Below, piece after piece: positions 1 through 7,952 of a DNA stretch of 21,294 nt (its first letter is position 1; every line of letters begins with the position of its first letter). The position numbers were made by a program, and so were the translations under genes. Location: contig JBDNBY010000004.1 of the NCBI GenBank assembly GCA_039767595.1, forward strand, positions 1-21,294, written 5' to 3'. The notes under the pieces were generated by a model. It searched no databases, was not told the DNA's origin, and was given only the letters and a program-made list of their open reading frames with translations. The stretch comes from JBDNBY01 sp039767595. Lineage in GTDB: Bacteria; Pseudomonadota; Alphaproteobacteria; Rhodobacterales; Rhodobacteraceae.

Positions 1-223
1 ACGCATAGGCATCACCAATTTTGACAACCTGTACGCCCCTACCCTCGTAACGGGTTTTGAGCATCTCGATCGCTTGGCTCACCACACAGCCATGAGGCAA
101 GCGCGCCTCAAGATGCTTGAGCGTCAAAGGTTCGCTGGCGGCAAAGAGCATTGCCTCTACCATACGCTCTTGTTCGGCCAAAGGCGGGGTTTCAAATAGG
201 CTTGCGTCAATATCTTGGGTCAT
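1..223 (-). CDS. scpB: ScpB, segregation and condensation protein B (partial, N-terminal 74 residues)
   Basis: This is the N-terminal part of ScpB, the winged-helix partner of ScpA in the SMC-ScpAB condensin that compacts and segregates the chromosome. The gene runs off the left edge, so only about 74 residues are visible. They include a first winged-helix segment (EAMLFAASEPLTLKHLEARL) that matches the usual ScpB start, in which a short acidic leader precedes a helix ending in LFAA/SEP. The ATG at 223 overlaps the TGA of scpA in an ATGA arrangement, so the two subunits are probably translationally coupled and made in balanced amounts. The identification rests on this N-terminal motif plus its position directly after scpA. 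Confidence 0.93.
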   Translation of the reverse strand, partial: MTQDIDASLFETPPLAEQERMVEAMLFAASEPLTLKHLEARLPHGCVVSQAIEMLKTRYEGRGVQVVKIGDAYA

Positions 224-1008
224 GAGGGGCGCCGTCTTACTGTAATCGGGGCAAAGGTTGCGGATTGTGACACCTCTGCCGATCCGTTCTTAACCAATTC
301 GAGCGTGGCTGCAAAGACCGACGCCGTCGCCGAGCGGCGCACCATGCCGTCCTCTTGCCAATCGGGGGGCAGAAAACTTTCAAGAGATGTCCAGTCATCG
401 GTAAACCCAATGATGCCGCGCAGCCGCTCAAGCGCTTGTTCAAGGGTCACGAGGTTTTCACGATCCATCACAAAGGGGCGAAATTCATCGCGCGTGCGAA
501 TGCGCGCATAGCCGCGCATGAGATCCAAAACCGATGCTGTATACTCAACGCGCTTAACCGTTTTCGTCTTTTCTGGAATGCCGCGTGCAAAAAAATCACG
601 GCCCAATTGATCGCGCGCCATTAACCGCGCCGACATGTCGCGCATGGCCTGCAGGCGCTGCAATTGAAACGCCAAATGCGCCGCCAAATCCTCCCCCGAA
701 GGCCCCTGTTCTTCTGGGTCTGGGGGCAATAGAAGCCTTGATTTCAAAAATGCCAACCATGCCGCCATCACAAGGTAATCTGCGGCAAGCTCAATGCGCA
801 ACGACTTGGCCGTTTCAACAAACGCCAAATATTGCCGCGCTAATTTTAGGATGGAAATTTTAAGCAAGTCCACTTTTTGTGTCCGCGACAGCGACAAAAG
901 CGCATCGAGCGGCCCTTCGAACCCGTCCACATCCACGATCAACGCCTCGGCCGCCAAACGCTCTTCAACGCTAAGGCGCGAGGTTTCATATTCTGGAACG
1001 GGGGGCAT
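220..1008 (-). CDS. scpA: ScpA, segregation and condensation protein A (kleisin)
   Basis: ScpA is the kleisin subunit that bridges the two SMC heads and binds ScpB in chromosome condensation. The 262-residue length is normal. Visible family hallmarks are FEGPLDALLSL near residue 30, KVDLLKISILKLARQYL near 45-61, and the strongly conserved AADYLVMAAWLAFLKSRLLLP block near 75-95. A winged-helix C-terminus follows, ending in FAPITVRRR. ATG at 1008 is the first standard start after an in-frame TGA. The only alternative initiator upstream is CTG, and no Shine-Dalgarno sequence is visible at normal spacing, so the exact start is less certain than the gene. The 3' end overlaps scpB by 4 bases. The expected upstream neighbour nagZ is absent. 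Confidence 0.95.
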   Translation of the reverse strand: MPPVPEYETSRLSVEERLAAEALIVDVDGFEGPLDALLSLSRTQKVDLLKISILKLARQYLAFVETAKSLRIELAADYLVMAAWLAFLKSRLLLPPDPEEQGPSGEDLAAHLAFQLQRLQAMRDMSARLMARDQLGRDFFARGIPEKTKTVKRVEYTASVLDLMRGYARIRTRDEFRPFVMDRENLVTLEQALERLRGIIGFTDDWTSLESFLPPDWQEDGMVRRSATASVFAATLELVKNGSAEVSQSATFAPITVRRRPS

Positions 1009-1061
1009 AAAGGCAGTGTCGGTCAGCGGCTCAACTCCGTGATGGGATGGATTGGGTCAGC

Positions 1062-2030
1062 TTATCGCATTCGTGTGGCAATGCAATCTTGACCGCGCGC
1101 TTTGAGATTTAGGCAAAAATCACGCGCTGCATTACGATCCACAAATCCCGCCACACGCAAGCGATACATAATGCTGCCGTTGCGTTCAATTTCCATGACA
1201 ACACGCTGTTTATCCGCAAATAGATCAACGTGGCGCGCTGCGATCTTTTGCCATTCATCCCGCGCGGCGCCAAGAGAGCCGAGAACCACCAATTGTGCGA
1301 CAAATTCATCGTCGGGCACTTCGCCGGCGGGCACTTCATCGCGGGGGGCTGAGACCGCCGCGACAGCGGGGGGCGTTTGCGGTTGAGCGGCCACCACTGC
1401 TTGTGGCGGTTGCGCTCCAATCGTTTGCGGCCTGAGCTGCGGTATCGGCGTGCTTTGCGGTGCAGATGGCGGCGTGGGCGCCGCTGGTGCGGACTGTTCG
1501 GTTTGGCGAATTTGGGCAAGGCTTTGCTCCAAGATCGCGACGTCTTCGGCGCTCATCATCGGTTGCTGGGGTTGCGGCACGATAACAGGTTCGGGTTTGG
1601 GCGGTGCTATGGGTGCAGGCACAGGCTCAGACTCAAGCTCGGGCAAAGGCGTCGCGGCTTGGCGCTCAATCTCTTGCTGCGCTTGTTGCGATTGCGCCAA
1701 GGACAACAGATCGCTCTCATCGACAGGCAGCGGCTCGGGCGCGAGGGCGACGGAGGCCGGGGCGTCATCCGCATTGCCGCCTGAGACGACATCATTCACG
1801 CTGAGGCCTTGATACTCGGGCTGCGGTGCATCGCGGTCTTGTGGCACAACGCGCAGCGGCCCTTCGGCTGCACGCACCACAGGCACACCCGAAATATCGC
1901 GTGTCACCAGCTCATAGGCCCAAGATCCCAAATATCCCAAGAGACCCACAGCCACAGCCGCACCCAAATATTGCCATTTGGGCGAGATAGGCTTTGGCGC
2001 TTGGCCATAATTTGGAAACTGCTCGGTCAC
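1062..2030 (-). CDS. SPOR-domain membrane protein
   Basis: A bitopic envelope protein of 322 residues, expected to bind denuded glycan strands of septal peptidoglycan. Domain order is as follows. A short cytoplasmic tail comes first, then one membrane helix at about residues 20-39 (YLGAAVAVGLLGYLGSWAYE). A long low-complexity linker rich in Pro, Gln, Ala and Glu (about 50-240) follows, and a SPOR domain occupies about 240-322, with the typical end in which a VAGF-type strand is followed by an RDFCLNLKARGQDC helix. The layout is that of FtsN/DedD-like SPOR proteins, but the linker prevents a specific assignment. It starts 27 bases after argS and is probably in the same transcript. In related genomes the next gene downstream is nagZ. 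Here it is scpA, 53 bases away. Confidence 0.9.
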   Translation of the reverse strand: MTEQFPNYGQAPKPISPKWQYLGAAVAVGLLGYLGSWAYELVTRDISGVPVVRAAEGPLRVVPQDRDAPQPEYQGLSVNDVVSGGNADDAPASVALAPEPLPVDESDLLSLAQSQQAQQEIERQAATPLPELESEPVPAPIAPPKPEPVIVPQPQQPMMSAEDVAILEQSLAQIRQTEQSAPAAPTPPSAPQSTPIPQLRPQTIGAQPPQAVVAAQPQTPPAVAAVSAPRDEVPAGEVPDDEFVAQLVVLGSLGAARDEWQKIAARHVDLFADKQRVVMEIERNGSIMYRLRVAGFVDRNAARDFCLNLKARGQDCIATRMR

Positions 2031-2057
2031 GCGCGACTCTCTTTATTTTGTGAGAGT

Positions 2058-3800
2058 TTAACGCATTTCATCGAGTGGTGTCACCCCTAAGATCCCAAGA
2101 CCACTGGCAAGTGTGCTCGCCGTGGCACGCGCCAATGCCAATTTCGAACGCGCCGCATCGTGATCGGCTTGGACGAATTGCAATTCGGGATGATCTTTGC
2201 CTTTGTTCCAAAAACTGTGGAATTCCGCGGCCAACTCATTGAGATAAAAGGCCACGCGATGCGGCTCATGCGCGAGGGCCGCTGCTTCGACAAGGCGCGG
2301 ATATTCGGCCAATTTACGGATCAACGTCAACTCGGCCTCGTGGCTCAGGCGGCTCAGATCGGCCCCTGCCATCGCCGTATCCGATAGGTCAATGCCCTCT
2401 TCGGCCGCTTTGCGGAACACGGATTGTACCCGCGCATGGGCGTATTGCACATAAAACACGGGGTTTTCGCGCGTCTGTTCCAGCACTTTGTCAAAATCAA
2501 AATCAAGCGGCGCATCGTTTTTCCGCATCAACATGACAAAGCGCGTCACATCAGGGCCCACTTCGTCAATCACATCGCGCAGCGTGATAAATGTCCCTGC
2601 CCGTTTTGACATTTTAAACGGCTCGCCGTTTTTATAAAGCTTCACCAATTGCGTGAGTTTAACATCGAGCGGCACTGTGCCATTTGACAGAGCCGACACC
2701 GCCGCCTTCATCCGCTTGACATAGCCGCCGTGATCGGCACCAAAGACGTCGATCAACTTGTCAAACTTGCGCGAGACCTTATCGTAATGATAGGCGATAT
2801 CGGGCGCAAAATATGTCCATGCTCCATCGGATTTCATGATGGGGCGATCCACATCATCGCCATGCTGCGTTGACTTAAACAACGTTTGCTCGCGCGGTTC
2901 CCAATCTTCTGGTTTTTTACCTTTGGGCGGCTCAAGCACGCCTTGATAAATGAGGCCTTGGGATTTCAACTGTGCAATCGCTTCTTCGATTTTGCCTGTG
3001 CCATAGAGTGATTTTTCGGAATAAAACACATCCATTTCAACACCCAAAGCCGCCAAATCAGACCGGATCAAATCCATCATCGCCGCTGTTGCGTACTCGC
3101 GAATATCGGTCAACCAAACACTTTCGTCTTGGCCGACATAGGCATCGCCGACTTTGTCCTTGAGCGCGGCGCCCACAGGGATCAAATAATCGCCCGGATA
3201 GGTACCATCGGCAAAGGCGACCTCTTGGCCATGGGCCTCAAGATAGCGCAAATAGACCGAGCGCGCCAAAACATCGACCTGCGCGCCGCCGTCGTTGATG
3301 TAATATTCACGCGTCACATCATAGCCGGCAAATTCCAACAAACTGGCCAAAGCATCGCCAAAGACGGCGCCGCGCGTGTGCCCCACATGCAGCGGCCCTG
3401 TCGGGTTGGCCGAGACATATTCGACATTTACGCGCTGCCCCTCGCCCAGCTGGGCCCGCCCGTAGGCAGGGCCATCGACGTTGATCGCCGCCACAACATT
3501 TTGCCACAGCGCGGGATCAAGACGCATGTTCAAAAACCCTGGCCCCGCGACATCGGCGCTGGCGATCTCATCTGTTTGGCGCAGCTTTTCGGCCAGTTTC
3601 TCAGCGATATCGCGCGGCTTGAGGCCAGCGGGTTTGGCCAACACCATTGCCGCATTTGTCGCCAAATCCCCGTGCAACGGATCGCGCGGCGGCTCGACTG
3701 TGACATTGGCCATATTCAGCCCCTCCGGCAAAGCGCCCTCTTGGACCATTTGATCCAGAGCATTGCGTGTCACGGCGGAAATATGGGTAAAGATATTCAT
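2058..3800 (-). CDS. argS: Arginyl-tRNA synthetase
   Basis: A class I aminoacyl-tRNA synthetase that charges tRNA-Arg in the cytoplasm. Visible elements are the N-terminal Arg-tRNA-synthetase additional domain, the HIGH-type signature NPTGPLHVGHTRG with HVGH at residues 138-141, the KMSKR loop at 396-400 and an all-alpha DALR anticodon-binding domain at the C-terminus, ending in GILGVTPLDEMR. At 580 residues the protein has the normal length. Two ATGs, at 3809 and 3800, are in frame. The AGGA of the ribosome site abuts the first with no spacing but lies 9 bases from the second, so 3800 is preferred. A short CCTG/CAGG hairpin overlaps this ribosome site. The gene lies 45 bases after dgt and 27 before the SPOR gene. 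Confidence 0.97.
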   Translation of the reverse strand: MNIFTHISAVTRNALDQMVQEGALPEGLNMANVTVEPPRDPLHGDLATNAAMVLAKPAGLKPRDIAEKLAEKLRQTDEIASADVAGPGFLNMRLDPALWQNVVAAINVDGPAYGRAQLGEGQRVNVEYVSANPTGPLHVGHTRGAVFGDALASLLEFAGYDVTREYYINDGGAQVDVLARSVYLRYLEAHGQEVAFADGTYPGDYLIPVGAALKDKVGDAYVGQDESVWLTDIREYATAAMMDLIRSDLAALGVEMDVFYSEKSLYGTGKIEEAIAQLKSQGLIYQGVLEPPKGKKPEDWEPREQTLFKSTQHGDDVDRPIMKSDGAWTYFAPDIAYHYDKVSRKFDKLIDVFGADHGGYVKRMKAAVSALSNGTVPLDVKLTQLVKLYKNGEPFKMSKRAGTFITLRDVIDEVGPDVTRFVMLMRKNDAPLDFDFDKVLEQTRENPVFYVQYAHARVQSVFRKAAEEGIDLSDTAMAGADLSRLSHEAELTLIRKLAEYPRLVEAAALAHEPHRVAFYLNELAAEFHSFWNKGKDHPELQFVQADHDAARSKLALARATASTLASGLGILGVTPLDEMR

Positions 3801-3810
3801 CTGTTTCATT

Positions 3811-3822
3811 CCTGTTTACAGG
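3811..3822 (-). promoter_or_regulatory. Small hairpin over the argS ribosome binding site
   Basis: On the minus strand CCTG-TAAA-CAGG can fold into a 4-bp stem with a 4-base loop. Its 3' arm supplies the AGG of the argS Shine-Dalgarno. If the hairpin forms it would mask the ribosome site. The stem is short and may be coincidental. Confidence 0.25.
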
Positions 3823-3845
3823 TGTATTTTATGCAAAGGCTCGGA

Positions 3846-5006
3846 TCAGCGCGGCGGCACATGGACATCCCCAAAGCCAAGACGCTCATAGTCTTGAATG
3901 GCAAATCGGTCTGTCATACCAGAGATGTAATCAGAAACACTGCGCGCGCGGGCCTGTTCGTCCTTGGCGCTTGCGATAGCATGTTCCCAAGAACGTGGCA
4001 ACATCTCAGGATGGGCCATGTAATGAGTAAATAACTGCTCGACGACTTTGGACACTTGCACACGCACATCGACCACAGACGGCGCGCGATACATCCGCGT
4101 AAAGAGAAAGGATCGGATCACTTTGAGATCCGTCCAAAGCGCCGGCGAAAACGCGATCATCATTTGACCGGCCAATCGAATATCATCGACGGATTGAGGC
4201 GCGAGGCGCTCTAGGTTTGCGCGGCTTGTGGCAATCACATCTTCGACCAAAACGCCGAAAAACCGCCGCATCGCTTCGTGCCAGCGTCGCTCGACCTCTA
4301 GTTCGGGATAGGCGTCGTCCACTTGGGCAAAACACTGCGACAAAATCGGCAGTGCTTCGACCTCTGGAATAGTAAACAGCCCCGCGCGCAGCCCATCGTG
4401 CAAATCGTGGTTGTTATAGGCAATATCATCCGAGAGGGCCGCAACTTGGGCCTCTGCACTGGCGTGAGTGTGCAGCTCAAGGTCTTGAATTTGGGCATAA
4501 TCTTGCAAAATCCACGGGATATCGCCGGTCACAGGGCCATTGTGCTTGGCGATCCCTTCGAGGCAGTCCCATGTTAGATTCAACCCATCAAACTGTGCGT
4601 AATGCCGCTCGAGCGTAGTGACAATGCGCAGGGCTTGGGCATTGTGATCAAACCCGCCATAGGGGCCCATCATGTCATGGAGCGCATCCTCGCCCGTATG
4701 ACCAAAGGGCGTGTGCCCCAAATCATGGGCCAAGGCGACCGCTTCGGTTAATTCCGCATTGAGGCCCAAGGCACCCGCGATCGTGCGCGCCACTTGGGCC
4801 ACTTCGATGGAATGCGTCAACCGCGTGCGGAAATAATCGCCCTCATGTGCGACGAACACTTGGGTTTTATGTTTTAAGCGGCGAAAGGCACTGGCATGGA
4901 TGATCCGATCGCGATCCCGCTGATAGGGTGATCGAAAGAGGCTCTCTTCTTCTCCAAAGAGGCGACCTCGCGTGTGATCAGGGCTTGCAGCATATGGCGC
5001 GTCCAT
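3846..5006 (-). CDS. dgt: Deoxyguanosinetriphosphate triphosphohydrolase-like protein (HD domain)
   Basis: A dNTP triphosphohydrolase of the Dgt/SAMHD1 HD superfamily, which hydrolyses dNTPs to deoxynucleosides and triphosphate and so tunes the nucleotide pool. The HD metal ligands are visible in order: H65 in RLTHSIEVAQ, H94-D95 in ALAHDLGHTPFGH, and the distal aspartate in LSDDIAYNNHD around residues 193-194. The N-terminal FRSPYQRDRDRIIHASAFRRL box is the standard opening of this family. The 386-residue length fits the shorter dgt type 2 proteins rather than the roughly 500-residue E. coli enzyme, so the preferred substrate is not certain. ATG at 5006 has an AGAGG ribosome site about 9 bases upstream. 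The gene is divergent from erpA and heads the leftward argS-SPOR-scpAB series. Confidence 0.93.
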   Translation of the reverse strand: MDAPYAASPDHTRGRLFGEEESLFRSPYQRDRDRIIHASAFRRLKHKTQVFVAHEGDYFRTRLTHSIEVAQVARTIAGALGLNAELTEAVALAHDLGHTPFGHTGEDALHDMMGPYGGFDHNAQALRIVTTLERHYAQFDGLNLTWDCLEGIAKHNGPVTGDIPWILQDYAQIQDLELHTHASAEAQVAALSDDIAYNNHDLHDGLRAGLFTIPEVEALPILSQCFAQVDDAYPELEVERRWHEAMRRFFGVLVEDVIATSRANLERLAPQSVDDIRLAGQMMIAFSPALWTDLKVIRSFLFTRMYRAPSVVDVRVQVSKVVEQLFTHYMAHPEMLPRSWEHAIASAKDEQARARSVSDYISGMTDRFAIQDYERLGFGDVHVPPR

Positions 5007-5091
5007 TTAAGCTTACCTCTTGAGTGCGGTCACTGCGTACCTACATGTATTTCAGTCATATGAAAACCCGCCAATCACAGGAGCAATACCC

Positions 5092-5415
5092 ATGAATCTG
5101 CCCCCCAAAGTGACGTCTGCGGCCTTTGAACGCCTGAACGACATCGGCGCCGCCGCCCAAGGCAAAGTGCTGCGGATCGCCGTTGAAGGCGGCGGCTGTT
5201 CAGGGTTTCAATACAACATCGATCTCGACACGGCCAAAGACGATGATCTGCACCTCTCCAATGGCAACGAGGCCGTCGTTGTTGATCCCGTGAGCCTGCC
5301 GTTTTTGCATGGCGCTGTGATTGATTTCTCAGACGAGCTGATCGGCGCGCGCTTCACCATCGACAACCCCAACGTTGCCAGCAGCTGCGGCTGCGGCACC
5401 TCTTTCTCACTCTAA
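5092..5415 (+). CDS. erpA: A-type iron-sulfur cluster insertion protein (ErpA/HesB family)
   Basis: A 107-residue A-type carrier that receives Fe-S clusters from the SUF machinery and delivers them to apo-enzymes. The three cluster-binding cysteines are present: C36 in the GGGCSGFQY motif, and C99 and C101 in the C-terminal SCGCGTSF motif. The start at 5092 is chosen because AGGAG lies 8 bases upstream (5079-5083). The open frame continues 72 bases further up, but that extension reaches into the divergent promoter region and has no family counterpart. ErpA, IscA and SufA are hard to separate by sequence alone. ErpA is favoured by the location opposite dgt, which recurs in Rhodobacterales. xthA follows 17 bases downstream and is probably cotranscribed. 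Confidence 0.93.
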   Translation: MNLPPKVTSAAFERLNDIGAAAQGKVLRIAVEGGGCSGFQYNIDLDTAKDDDLHLSNGNEAVVVDPVSLPFLHGAVIDFSDELIGARFTIDNPNVASSCGCGTSFSL

Positions 5416-5432
5416 ATTCAAGGGGCGGTCTA

Positions 5433-6212
5433 TTGAAAATAGCGACGTTTAACATCAACGGGATCAAAGCCCGCCTGCCCGCTTTGCTCGACTGGCTCAC
5501 AGAGGCGCAGCCGGATGTCGCCGTGTTGCAAGAGATTAAATCGGTGGATGAGACATTTCCCCGCGAAGAGATTGAGGCCTTGGGCTATCAGCTTGAAACG
5601 CATGGGCAAAAATCATTCAACGGCGTGGCGATCCTCTCGAAATTACCGCTAGAGGATATTCAACGCGGCCTACCCGGCGATGACAGTGATGAGCAAGCCC
5701 GCTTGATCGAGGCCACAGTCATCGGCACCACCGCCGTGCGCATTTGCGGATTATACCTGCCCAATGGCAATCCAACACCGGGGCCAAAATACGACTATAA
5801 ACTTGATTGGATGGAACGTCTGCACACGCATGCCCAATCTCTCTTGACCCTCGAGATGCCAGTGATCATGGCGGGAGATTACAATATCATCCCCCAAGAT
5901 GAGGATTGCGCGCGCCCCGCCGCATGGGCCAATGATGCGCTCGCCCTCCCTCAAAGCCGCGCGGCGTTTCGCAAAATTTTGAACCTTGGCTATTATGATG
6001 CCTTGCGCCTACGCAATGGCGCGGCGGAGACTTACACATTTTGGGATTACCAAGCGGGGGCATGGAACCGCAATGATGGCATCCGCATTGATCACCTTTT
6101 GCTGAGCCCACAGGCGGCGGATTTATTGCAAGATGTGCAAATCGATGCGCATGTACGGGGCCGCGAAAAACCTTCGGATCATGTGCCCATTTGGATCGAT
6201 CTGGCCGCTTAG
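5433..6212 (+). CDS. xthA: Exodeoxyribonuclease III / AP endonuclease
   Basis: A base-excision repair enzyme that incises DNA at abasic sites and trims 3' blocks. It belongs to the Mg2+-dependent endonuclease/exonuclease/phosphatase fold. All catalytic residues are recognisable: N7 in TFNINGIKARL, E34 in LQEIK, Y108 in GLYLPNG, D149 and N151 in AGDYNIIPQDED, D220 in RIDHLLLS and the D249-H250 pair in SDHVPIWIDL. The 259-residue length is normal. The start codon is TTG at 5433, supported by AAGGGG about 9 bases upstream and by the universally conserved MKIATFNIN opening. No in-frame ATG fits. The position 17 bases after erpA suggests cotranscription. It converges with the FAD monooxygenase, 28 bases away, with no clear terminator in between. 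Confidence 0.96.
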   Translation: MKIATFNINGIKARLPALLDWLTEAQPDVAVLQEIKSVDETFPREEIEALGYQLETHGQKSFNGVAILSKLPLEDIQRGLPGDDSDEQARLIEATVIGTTAVRICGLYLPNGNPTPGPKYDYKLDWMERLHTHAQSLLTLEMPVIMAGDYNIIPQDEDCARPAAWANDALALPQSRAAFRKILNLGYYDALRLRNGAAETYTFWDYQAGAWNRNDGIRIDHLLLSPQAADLLQDVQIDAHVRGREKPSDHVPIWIDLAA

Positions 6213-6240
6213 CGCCTACCGCGAAAGTACCCGCCTTGGA

Positions 6241-7404
6241 TCACAGCGTCGGATCATAGCCATAGATCCAGTCCCATCGCCCAATCATCGCCCGTCCGCC
6301 GGTCAGATGTGCAGCGCGCAGCGCGCCGTGGGCCAGCATCCGTTTTGGCCCGTGGGGCAAATGAAATGATGTGCCATTGCGCGCCGCTTGGGCGACGACT
6401 TTACGAGCACGGGGCATGTGACGCGCGGCGTAGGTTTGCACGGCGCCATCCATGTCTGATGCCGCTATGGCCGTTGACAAGACCGCGGCCCCCTCGACGG
6501 CCAAACAGGCCCCTTGCGCCATAAAGGGCAGCGTCGGATGGGCGGCATCTCCGACAAGTAAAATGCGCCCTCGGCGCACCCCATCTGCATGCCGATAGCT
6601 GTGAAGCCCCCATTTATGCGTAGATGTGATCGACGCTAAATCCGCCTGCCAAGGCGGATGAACATCGGCAAAGAGCTGTTGCAGAACCACGGTGCGGCCC
6701 TCTTGGCGCCACGAGTGCCCTGTCCAGTCATTGCATTCTTCAACGGCCACGATATTGCGATAGCCCGCGATGTCATAGATGACCAAATGCCGGCGCGGCG
6801 CCATAACAACACAAATTTCCGGGCGCGTGGATTGCGTTGGGGTCAACGCCCGCCAGGCCACCTGCCCCGTAAAGTGCGGCGTCGCAGAAGGGTTGACCAC
6901 GGGCCGCAGCGCCGAGTTCACACCATCTGCGCCAATAATCCAATCATAGTGCGCAGTGCGACCGTCCGCACATATCAGCGCGCCCGAGGGATCCGCACTA
7001 CGGATCGCCGCATCAAAATGGAACGTGCAGCCCCCCTCACAGGCCGCCCTATACAAGACCGAGATCAAATCCCAGCGTAGAATGCGCCCTTGGCGATACT
7101 GCGGCCGTAACGTGCCAAAGGGCAGCTCGAGCATGGGCCGCGCCGCGCGATAGTCATAAATCTGCAAGAGCGGGCTGGGGGTTATATACGAGGCAATCGC
7201 CTGATAGACCCCTAAGTGATCGAGGGCTTTGGCGCCGTTTTCACTGATCTGTAGCGCCGCCCCAACTTCGCGCAGCGCGCTGGCTTGCTCGAACACGTCA
7301 ACGGTGGCCCCTAAACGCGAAAGGGCTATCGCATGCGATAGCCCAGCAATCCCTGATCCAACGATCGCGATGCGCGTGCCAGTTAAGGTCACGGCGCTGC
7401 TCAC
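6241..7404 (-). CDS. FAD-dependent monooxygenase (salicylate hydroxylase-like)
   Basis: A class A flavoprotein monooxygenase of the p-hydroxybenzoate/salicylate hydroxylase family, which uses NAD(P)H and O2 to hydroxylate an aromatic or similar ring. Visible motifs are the Rossmann GSGIAG loop at residues 16-21 with E39 for the FAD ribose, the DG motif in WIIGADGVNSALR near 160, and the second FAD box GDAAHP at 285-290 followed by MAQGACLAVEGA. The 387-residue length is normal. The substrate cannot be read from the sequence, and no aromatic catabolism genes are nearby. The GTG at 7404 overlaps the dksA TGA (GTGA), which points to translational coupling. Because the pairing with dksA recurs in this bacterial group as I recall, a housekeeping role rather than catabolism is possible. 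Confidence 0.88.
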   Translation of the reverse strand: MSSAVTLTGTRIAIVGSGIAGLSHAIALSRLGATVDVFEQASALREVGAALQISENGAKALDHLGVYQAIASYITPSPLLQIYDYRAARPMLELPFGTLRPQYRQGRILRWDLISVLYRAACEGGCTFHFDAAIRSADPSGALICADGRTAHYDWIIGADGVNSALRPVVNPSATPHFTGQVAWRALTPTQSTRPEICVVMAPRRHLVIYDIAGYRNIVAVEECNDWTGHSWRQEGRTVVLQQLFADVHPPWQADLASITSTHKWGLHSYRHADGVRRGRILLVGDAAHPTLPFMAQGACLAVEGAAVLSTAIAASDMDGAVQTYAARHMPRARKVVAQAARNGTSFHLPHGPKRMLAHGALRAAHLTGGRAMIGRWDWIYGYDPTL

Positions 7405-7820
7405 TCGTCGCGGTGAACGCGTTCTTTGCGCTCGTGACGCTCTTGCGCCTCGAGGGTCATGGTCGCAATGGGACGAGCATCCAACCGTTTGAGAGAGATT
7501 TGATCACCCGTCACTTGGCAATAGCCGAACTCATCCTCATCAATGCGGCGCAGCGCTGCGTCGATTTTGGCAACAAGCTTGCGCTGGCGATCGCGCGTGC
7601 GCAGCTCAATCGCGCGGTCTGTTTCTTCGCTCGCGCGGTCGGCCACATCTGGAATGTTGCGCGCCGAGTTTTTCATTTCCTCAACGGTGTCACGCGTGTC
7701 TGCCAAAAGCTCGGTCTTCCAAGACAGTAGTTTCATCCGAAAATACTCTTTTTGGCGCTCGTTCATAAACTCTTCGTCCTCAGATGGGACGTAACTGTCG
7801 GGCAGTTTAAAATCTTCCAT
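7401..7820 (-). CDS. dksA: DksA, RNA polymerase-binding transcription factor (cysteine-poor type)
   Basis: DksA binds the RNA polymerase secondary channel and, with ppGpp, reprograms transcription during starvation. The 139-residue protein keeps the long coiled coil and its tip motif DxxDxA (D58, D61, A63 in IPDVADRASEE), which is needed for activity. The C-terminal globular part keeps FGYCQVTGDQISLKRLDARP but has lost three of the four zinc-finger cysteines. Only C101 remains, and the other positions read T, T and A. It therefore cannot form a normal Cys4 zinc site and resembles the zinc-independent DksA paralogues. ATG at 7820 has GGGGA 7 bases upstream. The stop codon overlaps the start of the FAD monooxygenase. 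The gene is divergent from moxR. Confidence 0.93.
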   Translation of the reverse strand: MEDFKLPDSYVPSEDEEFMNERQKEYFRMKLLSWKTELLADTRDTVEEMKNSARNIPDVADRASEETDRAIELRTRDRQRKLVAKIDAALRRIDEDEFGYCQVTGDQISLKRLDARPIATMTLEAQERHERKERVHRDE

Positions 7821-7891
7821 CGTCTATTCCCCGTGCCTCGTTAACTCGCTGTGCGCTTGCTACATCACAAACTCGCTCTTGTCACTAGGGA

Positions 7892-7921
7892 TTGAATAAT
7901 CTTTAGGGGTGAACTTATAAC
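7892..7921 (+). promoter_or_regulatory. Candidate sigma-70-type promoter of moxR
   Basis: TTGAAT at 7892-7897 and TATAAC at 7916-7921 are separated by 18 bases, and the ATG of moxR lies 32 bases after the -10 box. The -10 matches consensus at five of six positions and the -35 at four. It sits in the 132-base divergent gap between dksA and moxR. This is a match by eye only. Confidence 0.42.
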
Positions 7922-7952
7922 CCAAAGCACAAAAGTTGAAATGAGGTCCCCC

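Noticed and set aside
1380..1800. Repeat or mobile element suggested by the low-complexity region
   Set aside because: It encodes the Pro/Gln/Ala-rich linker of the SPOR protein, which is normal for this protein type.
3129..4034. Long plus-strand open frame of about 300 codons across argS and dgt
   Set aside because: It is antisense to two clearly identified genes, spans their junction and shows no family motif. It is a by-product of their codon use.
5007..5091. Promoter boxes for dgt and erpA in their divergent gap
   Set aside because: TTGAGT at 5020-5025 has no acceptable -10 at normal spacing, and nothing better was seen on either strand. A promoter must be here, but I cannot place it.
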